Source: AV40 sp038230255
GTDB taxonomy: Bacteria; Verrucomicrobiota; Verrucomicrobiia; Chthoniobacterales; UBA10450
DNA: 64,000 nucleotides
Direction: 5' to 3'
Assembly (NCBI GenBank): GCA_038230255.1
Contig: JBBRNP010000003.1
Coordinates: 310,001-374,000 of the forward strand
The notes under the pieces are model-generated. The model saw only the letters and a program-made list of their open reading frames with translations. It had not been told where the DNA came from and searched no databases. A program made the position numbers and the translations under genes. The number at the start of each line of letters is the position of its first letter. Position 1 is the stretch's first letter. This document shows, piece after piece, positions 42,589-50,829 of the stretch.

Positions 42589-43315
42589 GCAGCTCGAATT
42601 CGCATTTGATGTTTGTAGCCGCGGCCCTGTGGGCCGCGAAATGCCACTCCGGCTCGGAGTTGTAGGTGGAACGCGTTGTCCTAAAGGCCAGTCCGGCTCG
42701 GACCGCGTTGCCAAAATACATGCGCCTTCGGCGCGTGTTTTAACATCGTCTTCGGAGAAGCCGATCCACCTCAGCGGACGCGATCACGCGCTCGAAGAAA
42801 AATCGAGAACGCTGCTGCGCGAACTAGGCGCCGGGAAACTTGCGCGCGAGGTCCGCGTCGAATGGAATCCGCGAATGCGAACTGCTGCGGGTCGCGCGGA
42901 CTTTCGCAATAAGTTGATCTCGTTGAACCCTCTGCTCCGTGATCACGACCTCGCTTCTGTTATCCGCCAGTCCGGCTCGGACGAGATCGATCGCACACTT
43001 CGACACGAACTGGCGCATTTGCTCGCGCAGTTCCGAGTCGGACGAAAACGAATCGCTCCGCACGGCGAAGAATGGCGACAAGCGTGTTGCGATTTAGGAA
43101 TCGCCGACGAAGCGCGTTGTCACAATTTGCCGTTCGCTTCGAAAAGTTTTCCGCCACGTTTTGTTTATCACTGTCCGAACTGTGAACAGGAATTTCCGCG
43201 CGTCCGAAAGATTCGGCGCGCGATCGCATGTCTTGCATGTTGTCGCGCGCACAATCGGGGAGAATTCGATCCACGCTTTCGGTTACTCATCTCGAATGGC
43301 ACCTGCCCGCCGTAG
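42572..43315 (+). CDS. SprT-like zinc-binding protein with in-frame repeat insertion
   Basis: A 247-residue SprT-like protein: the metallopeptidase-type HELAH and GVEWRQACCDLG-like segment (HGEEWRQACCDLGIADEARC), then a zinc ribbon (YHCPNCEQEFPRV ... CLACC). The first 13 residues (MPWLLRQLEFAFD) lead into about 53 residues encoded by repeat DNA (42611-42770, families L and D), after which LSGRDHALEEKSRTLL resumes with family character. So the repeat appears to have inserted in frame. A second small insert (SVIRQSGSDE, 42955-42982) repeats the AGTCCGGCTCGGA found in the first. The C-terminus and stop lie in a family M palindrome. It overlaps the cysteine desulfurase gene by 17 bases. Confidence 0.75.
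   Translation: MPWLLRQLEFAFDVCSRGPVGREMPLRLGVVGGTRCPKGQSGSDRVAKIHAPSARVLTSSSEKPIHLSGRDHALEEKSRTLLRELGAGKLAREVRVEWNPRMRTAAGRADFRNKLISLNPLLRDHDLASVIRQSGSDEIDRTLRHELAHLLAQFRVGRKRIAPHGEEWRQACCDLGIADEARCHNLPFASKSFPPRFVYHCPNCEQEFPRVRKIRRAIACLACCRAHNRGEFDPRFRLLISNGTCPP
42615..42770. repeat. Family L hairpin plus family D copy 3, inside the SprT-like gene
   Basis: GTAGCCGCGGCCCTGTGGGC CGCG is a family L-type hairpin; from 42665 GGTGGAACGCG to 42770 GCCGATCCACC is a longer, diverged family D unit with an internal GCGCCTTCGGCGC stem. The whole stretch is open in the SprT-like frame. Confidence 0.75.
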
Positions 43316-43333
43316 CTTCAGCGAAGGCGGGCG
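43300..43333. repeat. Palindrome family M at the end of the SprT-like gene
   Basis: CACCTGCCCGCCGTAGCTTC AGCGAAGGCGGGCGA: GCCCGCC pairs with GGCGGGC. The stop codon TAG of the SprT-like gene is in CCGTAGC. Confidence 0.75.
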
Positions 43334-43370
43334 ATTTCGATGAGCGATTTCGGCTGAAACTCTCGACGAT

Positions 43371-43440
43371 GTTGTAGCGGCGTTTGTTCTCAAACGCCGA
43401 ACTAAAATAAACAGGCGCTTGGCACAAGCGCCTCTACAAC
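43371..43440. repeat. Paired-hairpin repeat family L, copy 4
   Basis: Outer ends GTTGTAG/CTACAAC enclose CGGCGTTTG-CAAACGCCG and AGGCGCTTG-CAAGCGCCT, separated by an A-rich spacer. Confidence 0.88.
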
Positions 43441-43446
43441 TCGTTC

Positions 43447-43525
43447 TGTCATGTCGAGCAACGCCGAGACATCTCTAGATGTTTCCGTGCTGGTCAGCGG
43501 ATTTAAAAACAGAAATATTTAGAGA
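43447..43525. repeat. Hairpin family A, right arm cut short (copy A7)
   Basis: Left arm TGTCATGTCGAGCAACGCCG AGACATCTCTAGATGTTTCC is complete, but the right arm stops after CAGAAATATTTAGAGAG, exactly where the coding sequence of the next gene begins. That gene uses the TAA in CTCTAAATATTTC (minus strand) as its stop. Confidence 0.85.
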
Positions 43526-44019
43526 GGCACCTCGCCCGGAGACCGCATCTCTTGGACTGAAATATCTAGATCGGTCTGACCGCCGGTGGGCGCGAAACGT
43601 CCATCCCGCTCCCGCACCAAAAAGAGCACGTAGGCACGCGCGATGTGCGGTGGATCGAAGCTGATTAATGATGGTCCATTAACAACCGCAACATTGGACG
43701 GGGCGATTCGATAATGGTGGAGCACAAAGCGCGATCGCTTGGCGCCCTTCAGAACGAGCTGAGTTTCAAACTGTGTTTCAACTCCGATGACGTTTACCTT
43801 AATGTCTAGGATATTACGCTCGTTAGTGTCATGTGTGCGCGTTATCGGATTTGCGATTACGACGAAATCTGACTTGGTGTAAAGGTCTTGATAGGTCCAA
43901 GCCGGCAGCAGCCGAGCCGAGGCAGAGAGCGCTGCAATCATCAGCATGGCGCCAGGAATTGCGAGCCGCCCAGTCACGAAACAAGAATGTAGGCGAGGTT
44001 TCCGCTCGTTAAATTTCAT
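43519..44019 (-). CDS. Exported protein of unknown function
   Basis: A 166-residue protein with a hydrophobic signal region (LAIPGAMLMIAALSASARLL) after a basic N-terminus. The mature part starts WTYQDLYTKSDFVVIANPIT and continues as a beta-rich domain with FETQLVLKGAKRSRFVLHHY. The pattern (a damage or handling of small exported beta-proteins) is not assigned to any family. ATG 44019 overlaps the end of prfB by 11 bases; a TTG at 44025 is less likely. The last residues GEVPL and the stop are shared with a family A repeat arm, so the original C-terminus may have been cut by it. Confidence 0.6.
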   Translation of the reverse strand: MKFNERKPRLHSCFVTGRLAIPGAMLMIAALSASARLLPAWTYQDLYTKSDFVVIANPITRTHDTNERNILDIKVNVIGVETQFETQLVLKGAKRSRFVLHHYRIAPSNVAVVNGPSLISFDPPHIARAYVLFLVRERDGRFAPTGGQTDLDISVQEMRSPGEVPL

Positions 44020-45149
44020 TTTCAACTTTCTCCCCTTTGGCCGCTTTCTGTCCGCGCAACTTCGCCTGGATGAAGTTGTCGATCTTGCCGTCCATTACCT
44101 CCTGGACATTGCTGGTTTCCGCGCCGGTGCGGTGATCTTTCACCATTTGATATGGCTGAAAAACATAAGACCGAATCTGATTGCCCCACGCAATATCGCC
44201 TTTCTCGCCGTATTGCCGATCTATCTCGGCGCGTTTCTTGTCCTGTTCGATCTGGTAAAGTTTCGCTTTTAACATTTTGAGCGCGAGCTCGCGGTTGCGT
44301 CCCTGACTGCGTTCCGCCTGACACGCGACCACGATTCCGGTCGGCTTGTGCAAAATGCGGACGGCCGTTTCCACTTTGTTCACGTTTTGTCCGCCCTTGC
44401 CGCCGCTGCGGAAAGTATCGATCTCGAGATCGGCCGGATTGATTTCGATCGGCGCCGTGTCCGGGATCTCAGGAACAACATCGACGCTGGAGAAGGAAGT
44501 GTGCCGGCGTTTGTTCGCGTCGAACGGCGAGATCCTAACCAACCGATGGACGCCGCGCTCGGTCTGGAGATAACCGTAAGCGTATTCACCGCTCACCAGC
44601 AGCGTGACCGATTTGATTCCGACTTCTTCGCCGGTTTGAACATCGACGATCTGTGATTTCAAACCGCTCCGCTCGATCCAGCGTTGATACATGCGAAGGA
44701 GCATGTCCGCCCAATCGCACGATTCGGTGCCTCCGGCGCCGGAATGAATCGTGATGAACGCGTTAGAGCGATCGCTTTCACCGGAGAGAAACTGGCGCAG
44801 CTCAAATTCTTCCAGCTTATGGATGAGACGATCGTGTTCAGTTGCGACCTCGCGATCGGCCTGCGCGCGGTGCGATTCGTTCTTTTCTTCCGCCGCGAGC
44901 TGATGGAGCGCATCGAAATCCTCGATCTCGCGTTCCAGTTCGTGAAATGGATTGATCAACGAGCGCAAACGCGAAACTTCATCGACATCCGTCTGGGCGC
45001 GCTCGCGATTGTTCCAGAAATCGGGCGCCGCCATTCGCGCTTCGAGCGCGGTCAGTTTTTCCTGCAGTTTGGGCAGGTCAAAGAAACCTCCGCAGTTCGC
45101 GGACGCGGGACTTCAAATCTTCAGCGTCAACGGTGGTTTCAGTTGGCAT
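44009..45149 (-). CDS. prfB: Peptide chain release factor 2, programmed +1 frameshift
   Basis: RF2 releases peptides at UGA and UAA. The main frame (44009-45079) has the GGQ loop (TFRSGGKGGQNVNK) and GAGGTESCDWADMLLRMYQR. The N-terminus lies in another frame: ATG 45149 opens 23 codons (MPTETTVDAEDL ... RRFL) that run into an in-frame TGA at 45078-45080. The site CTT TGA C, with GCGGAGG a few bases before it, is the classical autoregulatory +1 frameshift; after the shift the frame continues DLPKLQEKLTALEARMAAPDFW. The joined product has 379 residues. Synthesis thus rises when RF2 is scarce. Confidence 0.95.
45077..45093 (-). promoter_or_regulatory. prfB programmed frameshift site
   Basis: On the minus strand GCGGAGG TTT CTT TGA C: an internal Shine-Dalgarno-like GGAGG three bases upstream of the CTT TGA slippery stop. 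Layout matches the known bacterial RF2 control element. Confidence 0.95.
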
Positions 45150-45177
45150 GAGGGAAGATAATTGAACCCACCATTTT

Positions 45178-45521
45178 GTCATGTCGAGCGAAGCGTTGTC
45201 ATCCCGAGCGCAAGCGAGGGATCTCACAGTCGAAGCGCGGATCACACAAGGTACTTTGTGTGATCAATCACCCTGTGAGAGATCCTTCACTCCGTTCAGG
45301 ATGACAAACGGGCGATTGAGGTCAATCGCCCCTACCGAATTGTCATGTCGAGCAGCAACGTGACGTTGCATCCAGTTAACAGCGGCGCAGCCGCCATGTT
45401 CTGAGCCTGCCCTGAGCGAGCGGAGCGAGTCGAACGGGAGACATCTCTAGAGATCTCCGTGCTGGCTGGCTCAGATCGTCAGAAATAGTAAGAGATTCCT
45501 CCACTTCGGTCGGAATGACAG
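45178..45521. repeat. Nested repeat island upstream of prfB (families A, B, C)
   Basis: A family A arm begins at 45178 (TGTCATGTCGAGCGAAG) but is cut after 17 bases by a complete family B hairpin (45197-45306, TGTCATCCCGAGCGCAAGCG to TTCAGGATGACA, with GATCACACAA-TTGTGTGATC at its tip). A 27-base family C palindrome follows (45310-45336), then a family A element with interrupted left arm (45341-45521) like that at 23223. The 488-base gene-free stretch 45150-45637 holds only repeats: this island and the family G hairpin. Confidence 0.88.
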
Positions 45522-45535
45522 AAGGGAATATACCT

Positions 45536-45620
45536 ACCCGCGAATCACGCGAATCACACTAATAGAATGAGAATGCAGAACAGAATCCTTTATTGGCGTC
45601 AATTAGCGTAATTGGCGGGC
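45536..45620. repeat. Hairpin repeat family G, copy 1
   Basis: Left arm ACCCGCGAATCACGCGAATC and right arm GCGTAATTGGCGGGC are reverse complements built from nine-base CGCGAATCA-like words, around AATGAGAATGCAG. A second copy is at 49857-49934. Confidence 0.85.
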
Positions 45621-45637
45621 CATATCCGGATGAAGTG

Positions 45638-46012
45638 TCAGCGCCGCGCGGAATCCTTGCGCTTGTCGGCTTGGGCCGTGGATTCGACCCGGAAAACGGT
45701 TTCGCCTTCCTTCATCAAATCGAGCCGGTCGCGCGCGATCGTTTCTAAATACGCGGCGTCGGTCTTGAGCAAATTGACTTCGCGCGTTTGATGGGAAAGC
45801 AACGTCTGTTGTTCGTCGCGCTGGGCTTGCAGCTTATCGATGTCGGCATGCCCGATTTTCAATTTTTTGTAGGGCGGCACGAACAAGCTCACGATCACGA
45901 GCCAGACTGCGAGCAAGAGCAAAATGACGAGGACACGGTTCCATCGCTGCCAAACGGTAGCTTCGCGACGCGCGCGGAAATCGCCGTAACTTTGATCCAC
46001 TTCAGCGGACAT
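45638..46012 (-). CDS. FtsB/DivIC-like septum protein
   Basis: A 124-residue protein with a cytoplasmic start (MSAEVDQSYGDFRARR), one membrane helix (VLVILLLLAVWLVIVSLFV) and a coiled coil (ADIDKLQAQRDEQQTLLSHQ) followed by AAYLETIARDRLDLMKEGE, the conserved end of the FtsB/DivIC family of cell-division proteins. Its ATG overlaps the end of eno by 11 bases; eno followed by ftsB is also the order in enterobacteria, which supports the call. The longer frame from 46147 lies inside eno and is not used. Confidence 0.88.
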   Translation of the reverse strand: MSAEVDQSYGDFRARREATVWQRWNRVLVILLLLAVWLVIVSLFVPPYKKLKIGHADIDKLQAQRDEQQTLLSHQTREVNLLKTDAAYLETIARDRLDLMKEGETVFRVESTAQADKRKDSARR

Positions 46013-47282
46013 TACCGCCGTAAATCGCTTTGTCACCAAGTTCTTCGGCGATTCGCAGGAGTTGATTGTATTTCGCGACCCGATCCGTCCGGCAAAGCGA
46101 ACCGGTTTTGATTTGGCCCGCGTTTGTCGCGACCGCGATGTCGGCAATCGTCGTGTCTTCAGTTTCTCCAGAACGATGGCTGATGACCGACGTGTACTTA
46201 TTTTTCTTGGCGAGCTCGATCGTAGCCAACGTTTCGGTGAGCGTGCCGATCTGATTCACCTTGATCAAAATCGAATTGGCAACGTGTTCGGCGATTCCTT
46301 TTTTGAGGAATTCAACATTGGTGACAAACAGATCGTCACCAACGAGCTGAATTTTGTCGCCGAGCTTCTTGGTCAATTTCTTCCACCCGTCCCAGTCGTT
46401 CTCGGCGCAACCGTCCTCAATCGAAACGATCGGAAACCGCGCGCAGAGCTCGGCGTAGTAATCGACCAGCTCTTGTGCCGATTTTTGCGAGCCGTCGGAT
46501 TTTTTGAAGACATAAGCGTTTTTGTTGCAGTCGAAAAATTCGGACGAAGCAGGATCTAGCGCGATAAAGATCTCTTTGCCTAACGAATAACCGGCTTGCT
46601 TGACCGCCGCCGCGATCGTTTCGAGCGCGTCCTCGGCCGATTTCAGATTCGGCGCGAATCCGCCCTCATCGCCGATGGCGGTGGAAAGATGTCGATCGTG
46701 TAAAACGTTTTTGAGCGCATGAAAAACTTCGGCACCGTAACGGAGCGCTTCCGGAAAGCTCGGCGCGCCGCGCGGCATGATCATGAATTCCTGAAAATCG
46801 ATCGGCGCGTCGGAATGCGCGCCACCGTTCAAGATGTTCATCATCGGAACGGGAAGGACGCGCGCTTCAGCGCCGCCGAGATAACGAAACAGTGGAACAT
46901 TCTCCGCGGCTGCGGCCGCATGCGCGACTGCGAGTGAGACGCCGAGCAACGCGTTCGCTCCCAGATTCTTTTTGTTGGCCGATCCGTCGAGTTCAATCAG
47001 CTTGTTGTCGATCTTGACCTGATCGCGGGCGTCCCAACCTTTGATCGCGGCGGCGATTTTCCCATTCACGTTCGCGACCGCTTTGGCGACGCCTTTCCCG
47101 CCGTAACGTTTTTTGTCGCCGTCGCGCAATTCCCACGCTTCATGTTCGCCGGTGCTGGCGCCGCTCGGGACCGCCGCGCGCCCGAGAGCGCCATTTTCCA
47201 GGCGCACATCTACTTCGACGGTTGGATTGCCGCGCGAATCGAGAATCTCGCGCGCGTGAATCGTTTTTATTTTCGCTGCCAT
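46002..47282 (-). CDS. eno: Enolase
   Basis: The 426-residue glycolytic enzyme interconverts 2-phosphoglycerate and phosphoenolpyruvate. Signature segments: AREILDSRGNPTVEVDV, PSGASTGEHEAWELRD, MMNILNGGAHSDAPIDFQEF, GDEGGFAPNL, and the C-terminal LIKVNQIGTLTETL with SHRSGETEDTTIADIAVATN. ATG 47282 gives the standard MAAKIKTIHARE start; an upstream frame start at 47300 is unlikely. The ftsB-like gene overlaps its 3' end. Confidence 0.97.
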   Translation of the reverse strand: MAAKIKTIHAREILDSRGNPTVEVDVRLENGALGRAAVPSGASTGEHEAWELRDGDKKRYGGKGVAKAVANVNGKIAAAIKGWDARDQVKIDNKLIELDGSANKKNLGANALLGVSLAVAHAAAAAENVPLFRYLGGAEARVLPVPMMNILNGGAHSDAPIDFQEFMIMPRGAPSFPEALRYGAEVFHALKNVLHDRHLSTAIGDEGGFAPNLKSAEDALETIAAAVKQAGYSLGKEIFIALDPASSEFFDCNKNAYVFKKSDGSQKSAQELVDYYAELCARFPIVSIEDGCAENDWDGWKKLTKKLGDKIQLVGDDLFVTNVEFLKKGIAEHVANSILIKVNQIGTLTETLATIELAKKNKYTSVISHRSGETEDTTIADIAVATNAGQIKTGSLCRTDRVAKYNQLLRIAEELGDKAIYGGNVR

Positions 47283-47383
47283 GATTCGCGCGCTTATCAT
47301 GCGCGGAGTTCGCTAAAATCGCAATCCGCGGTCGTGACATTCTTACTGGCAATCTCCCCCCAGCGTGCGTACGCTGGGCGGTC

Positions 47384-48193
47384 ATGAGGCGTGTCAGGCA
47401 ACTCTTCGCCCTCACATTTTTACTCGGCTGCTGCGCCGTGATCGGCGCGGAACCAGCGCGGCTCCCGGCCGACCAATTGGCCAAGGCGATTCGCAATGAT
47501 GCGATCAGCATCCCCACTCCGGGTGAACTCTTTGCGGCGTTAGAAAAACCAGGCAAACCAAATTGGGTGGGTCAAATGCGCGGACCGGTCGCTACCACCT
47601 ACAAAAACCGGCCCCAAATCGCGCTCAATCTTGGCAGCCTGATCGCGGACGGTTTCATCGCCGTTGAAGCCAAGGACAGCCAGCAAGTTAAAAACATCGG
47701 CACTGACATTATTAAACTGGCGAAGGCATTGGGCGTGAGCGAGAACGTGCTCAGCCGCGGCAACAGCATCAACGAGTTTGCCGAGAACGATGAGTGGGAC
47801 GCGCTTCAAGAAGAATTGGAAGCGACGCAAAACGAGGTGAAATCGTCGATGCAGTCACATCGCGACCAGGACTTGATCATATTAGTAAGCGTCGGCGGCT
47901 GGATCCGCGGCACTCAGGCGGTCAGCGCGGCGGTGATGCAGAATTACGATGAGCGCGCCGCGAAAGTGTTGCGGCAACCGGCGCTGGTAAGTTTCATTCA
48001 ATCGAAGATCGCCGATATTTCGCCAGACATGCGCGATGAGCCGTTGATCAAAGACGTGAGCGGCGAACTTCCGGCAATCGAAAAACTGGTCACGTTTCCG
48101 GCGGGGAAAGCGCCGAGCGCTGACGACGTGCGCAAGGTCAACGAAGCCGTGGGCAAGGTCATGAGCCGGATCCAGGCGAAGGACGCAAAATGA
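47384..48193 (+). CDS. Exported protein of unknown function
   Basis: A 269-residue protein with a signal peptide (LFALTFLLGCCAVIGAEPA); the Cys pair lies inside the hydrophobic core, so lipidation is possible but not clear. The mature part is helical (IGTDIIKLAKALGVSENVLS, EELEATQNEVKSSMQSHRDQ) with a conserved-looking VSVGGWIRGTQAVSAAVMQN. No family is recognised. Its stop overlaps the start of the next gene as ATGA, so the two secreted proteins are co-translated. It is divergent from eno. Confidence 0.65.
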   Translation: MRRVRQLFALTFLLGCCAVIGAEPARLPADQLAKAIRNDAISIPTPGELFAALEKPGKPNWVGQMRGPVATTYKNRPQIALNLGSLIADGFIAVEAKDSQQVKNIGTDIIKLAKALGVSENVLSRGNSINEFAENDEWDALQEELEATQNEVKSSMQSHRDQDLIILVSVGGWIRGTQAVSAAVMQNYDERAAKVLRQPALVSFIQSKIADISPDMRDEPLIKDVSGELPAIEKLVTFPAGKAPSADDVRKVNEAVGKVMSRIQAKDAK

Positions 48194-48669
48194 GACTCCG
48201 ACAGTCGTCGCGAGCCCCGATTTTTTCGGGGTTGTCGATCTTATCGCTGTCGATCTTGGCAGCGATCGGTTTCACAACCGCGACGGCATTCAGCGCACCC
48301 GAGAGCGACACCGAAGTGGCGGCGCGCAAAGCTGCGCTGGATCTCGCGGGCGCATTTTCCAATGAAGGTTTCAAAATGCGCGACGGACATTGGTCGGGGA
48401 CGATCAAACCGAAAGAGCACGCGTTGATCGCGGTAAATCTCTACGCCGGCAATCAATACTGGTTCTCGATCGGCGCGACTGAGCTGGCAAAGAAGATCGC
48501 GGTCAACGTTTACGACGAAACCGGCAAGCTGGTTCAAACGGAAGGCTATAACGAAGGCGAAAAAGCGGCCGCCGGATTTTCGCCGACCAGCAGCGGCCAA
48601 TATTACGTGATGGTCGATTTGGTCGAAGGCAACGAGAGCAGCGTTTGCCTCGTTTATTCCTATAAATAA
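48190..48669 (+). CDS. Exported protein of unknown function, pre-peptidase-like
   Basis: A 159-residue protein with a signal peptide (LSILSLSILAAIGFTTATAFSA). Two AAGATCGAC-type motifs lie within its signal-peptide codons. The mature domain (EHALIAVNLYAGNQYWFSIG, AVNVYDETGKLVQTEGYNEG, SSGQYYVMVDLVEGNES) has the look of a bacterial pre-peptidase C-type beta sandwich, a domain seen in secreted proteases, but is too short to be one. It is translationally coupled to the upstream gene. Confidence 0.6.
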   Translation: MRLRQSSRAPIFSGLSILSLSILAAIGFTTATAFSAPESDTEVAARKAALDLAGAFSNEGFKMRDGHWSGTIKPKEHALIAVNLYAGNQYWFSIGATELAKKIAVNVYDETGKLVQTEGYNEGEKAAAGFSPTSSGQYYVMVDLVEGNESSVCLVYSYK

Positions 48670-48740
48670 CTCGGCCGCGCGGTGCCGAGCATTAGACTTT
48701 TCGCCCGCGCCATTTTGCTTAGGATGACTTCCTATTCGGC

Positions 48741-49016
48741 ATGATCTCGCTCCAGGTTTTCTACGAAGGCAATGTGCAAGGCGTCGGTTTCCGCTGGACC
48801 ATTCGTCAAATTGCCAAGGGCTTTAATGTCATCGGCTGGGTGCGAAATTTGCCCGACGGGCGGGTCGAACTCCAAGTCGGTGGCGAAGAGAGCGAGGTTT
48901 TCGCGTTCCTCGATTCGGTGATGGAAAGCGAAGTGCGCTCGCACATCGACAAGCAAACGCGATCGGCGCTGGCCGAGCCGGTGAAGGCGCGCGGCTTCGA
49001 CATCCGCAATGACTGA
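48741..49016 (+). CDS. acyP: Acylphosphatase
   Basis: A 91-residue enzyme that hydrolyses acyl phosphates. The signature VFYEGNVQGVGFRWT holds the phosphate-binding loop and the catalytic Arg, and NLPDGRVELQVGGEE gives the Asn-containing second motif. Length is normal. The stop overlaps the ABC transporter ATPase start by eight bases, so it is the first gene of the exporter cluster. Confidence 0.93.
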   Translation: MISLQVFYEGNVQGVGFRWTIRQIAKGFNVIGWVRNLPDGRVELQVGGEESEVFAFLDSVMESEVRSHIDKQTRSALAEPVKARGFDIRND

Positions 49017-49887
49017 CTTGGCTGTCACGGTTGAGGGACTGACGAAAGTTTTTCCAGTCCCTTTTCATCCCGCTCGCGGGATCACGGCCGTGCGCGATCT
49101 GAATTTGCGGGTCGAACCGGGCGAAGTTTATGGATTGCTCGGACCAAACGGCTCGGGCAAGAGCACGACGCTAAAAATTATTCTTGGCCTCATTTCGCCG
49201 ACGCGTGGACGAACAAAAATCTTTGGGCGCGACAGTTCGCAGGTGGAAAGCCGGGAAGCGGTCGGCTTCCTGCCGGAGAATGCTTATTTCTACAAATTTC
49301 TCACCGGCGAAGAGACGCTGCGATTTTTTGGCAAGCTTTGCCGGCTGAATGGCGCGCAATTGAAAAGCCGCGTCCACGAATTGCTCGAGCTTGTCGGCCT
49401 GACGAATGCTCGCGATCAGCGATTAAGCACTTACTCGAAAGGAATGCTGCAGCGAATCGGTCTCGCCCAGGCTCTCATTAACGAACCGCAACTGGTCGTG
49501 CTCGATGAGCCGACCGCCGGCGTCGATCCCGCCGGCTCGCGCGACATTCGCAATCTCATTGTCGATCTTAAGAAACGCGGCGTAACCGTGCTGTTGTCGT
49601 CGCATTTACTCACGCAAGTGCAGGAAATCTGCGACCGCGTTGGGATTCTTGCGCGGGGCGTTCTCGTTCGTGAAGGCCGGCTGGAGGAATTGGTGGCGAT
49701 CGAAAACCGGAGCGAGCTGGTTTTGGAGAATGCGTCGGAAGCGCTGGTGAATGAAATTGAAAAACTCGCCGCCAATTCGAACGCGAAGTTGATCGAGCGC
49801 CGAAGATCGACAACTACACTCGAGCGTTTGTTTCTCGACGCGACGCAAGAAAGCGGGCCCGCCAATCACGCTAATAAACGCGAATGA
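49009..49887 (+). CDS. ABC transporter ATP-binding protein (ABC-2 type)
   Basis: A 292-residue ATPase with Walker A GPNGSGKST (45-53), a signature in LSTYSKGMLQRIGLAQALIN, Walker B LVVLDEPTAGVDP and the switch His in LLSSHLL. The SKGM variant of the signature is usual for ABC-2 exporters and gliding/Gld-type systems. The permease gene follows. The last ten codons (GPANHANKRE) and the stop are encoded by a family G hairpin at 49857-49934, so the tail has been extended or replaced by repeat DNA. Confidence 0.92.
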   Translation: MTDLAVTVEGLTKVFPVPFHPARGITAVRDLNLRVEPGEVYGLLGPNGSGKSTTLKIILGLISPTRGRTKIFGRDSSQVESREAVGFLPENAYFYKFLTGEETLRFFGKLCRLNGAQLKSRVHELLELVGLTNARDQRLSTYSKGMLQRIGLAQALINEPQLVVLDEPTAGVDPAGSRDIRNLIVDLKKRGVTVLLSSHLLTQVQEICDRVGILARGVLVREGRLEELVAIENRSELVLENASEALVNEIEKLAANSNAKLIERRRSTTTLERLFLDATQESGPANHANKRE

Positions 49888-49934
49888 GAATTTCTGTTCC
49901 GAACAATTGGCGTCAATTCGCGTAATTCGCGGGC
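49857..49934. repeat. Hairpin repeat family G, copy 2
   Basis: Left arm GCCCGCCAATCACGCTAATA and right arm TCGCGTAATTCGCGGGC pair imperfectly around AATGAGAATTTCTG. The left arm codes for the C-terminus of the ABC ATPase; the element lies between two genes of one operon. Confidence 0.88.
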
Positions 49935-49941
49935 AAAACAA

Positions 49942-50829
49942 ATGGAACGGACACAACACCGCGCGTTTTCCCCGGCGCGAATTTTTGCGATCACGACCAA
50001 CACGCTGACCGACCTAACACGCCAAAAAATCTTTTACGTTGTTCTCATTTTCGCGCTGCTCCTCATTGGGAGCTCCGTGTTCATGGCGCGATTCACGTTT
50101 CAGCAGGAATTCCAAATCCTGAAAGACATTTCGCTTGGCGCGATGTCCATCTTCAGCTCACTGCTCGCCATTGTCGCAACGGCGCGCCTGATTCCGCAGG
50201 ACGTCGAAGACCGGACCGTTTACACGATTTTGGCGAAGCCGGTGCCGCGTTTCGAATATTTGCTCGGGAAACTTTTCGGCGTGCTCCTATTAATCGCCAT
50301 TAGCCTCGCTCTGATGAGCGCCCTTTTCGTCGCGGTTGTTTACGCGCGCGAACAAGCCGTCCTCCAGGAAACGTCGCGACAGATGAGCCGCGCGCCGGCC
50401 GAACAGCTGGACGCGGCATTAAACGCAGTCCGCACCGCGGCTCTCAACCTCGACATCCTCGTCGGGATCGGCGTCATCTATTTAAAAGCATGTCTGCTCG
50501 CCGCCCTGACGCTTTTTGTTTCAACATTCGCGACCACAAACATTTTCACGGTCATGGTGATGGTCTTCGTCTACTTCATTGGCCATTTGCAGGCGACCGC
50601 GCGCGAATATTGGCTGGAACAACAAAGCGCCGGCTGGATTGCGGGCGCGTTTCTCGCTATCGTCGCGCTGATCTTTCCCGATCTTCAGGCTTTCAACCTG
50701 GTCGATGAGATCGTCGCCGGCGTGGCGATTCCGCTGGCGTTGTTCGCCAAAACGGCGTTGCTCGGAGTTTTTTACATCGCCATCTACACCCTTGCGGCGA
50801 CGTTTGTCTTTTACGGCAAAGAGCTATGA
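49942..50829 (+). CDS. ABC-2 type permease
   Basis: A 295-residue membrane protein with about six helices. The opening IFAITTNTLTDLTRQKIFYV, the SLLAIVATARLIPQDVEDRT loop and TVYTILAKPVPRFEYLLGKL are the pattern of ABC-2 permeases that pair with the upstream ATPase. Substrate unknown. The next gene overlaps it as ATGA, so ATPase, permease and TPR-like protein form one operon. Confidence 0.88.
   Translation: MERTQHRAFSPARIFAITTNTLTDLTRQKIFYVVLIFALLLIGSSVFMARFTFQQEFQILKDISLGAMSIFSSLLAIVATARLIPQDVEDRTVYTILAKPVPRFEYLLGKLFGVLLLIAISLALMSALFVAVVYAREQAVLQETSRQMSRAPAEQLDAALNAVRTAALNLDILVGIGVIYLKACLLAALTLFVSTFATTNIFTVMVMVFVYFIGHLQATAREYWLEQQSAGWIAGAFLAIVALIFPDLQAFNLVDEIVAGVAIPLALFAKTALLGVFYIAIYTLAATFVFYGKEL

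Noticed and set aside
22294..45521. Short open frames in family A repeats (CHSDRSGGISN, VIPTEVEESLTIS and similar)
   Set aside because: These peptides are translations of the hairpin arms in various frames and not genes.
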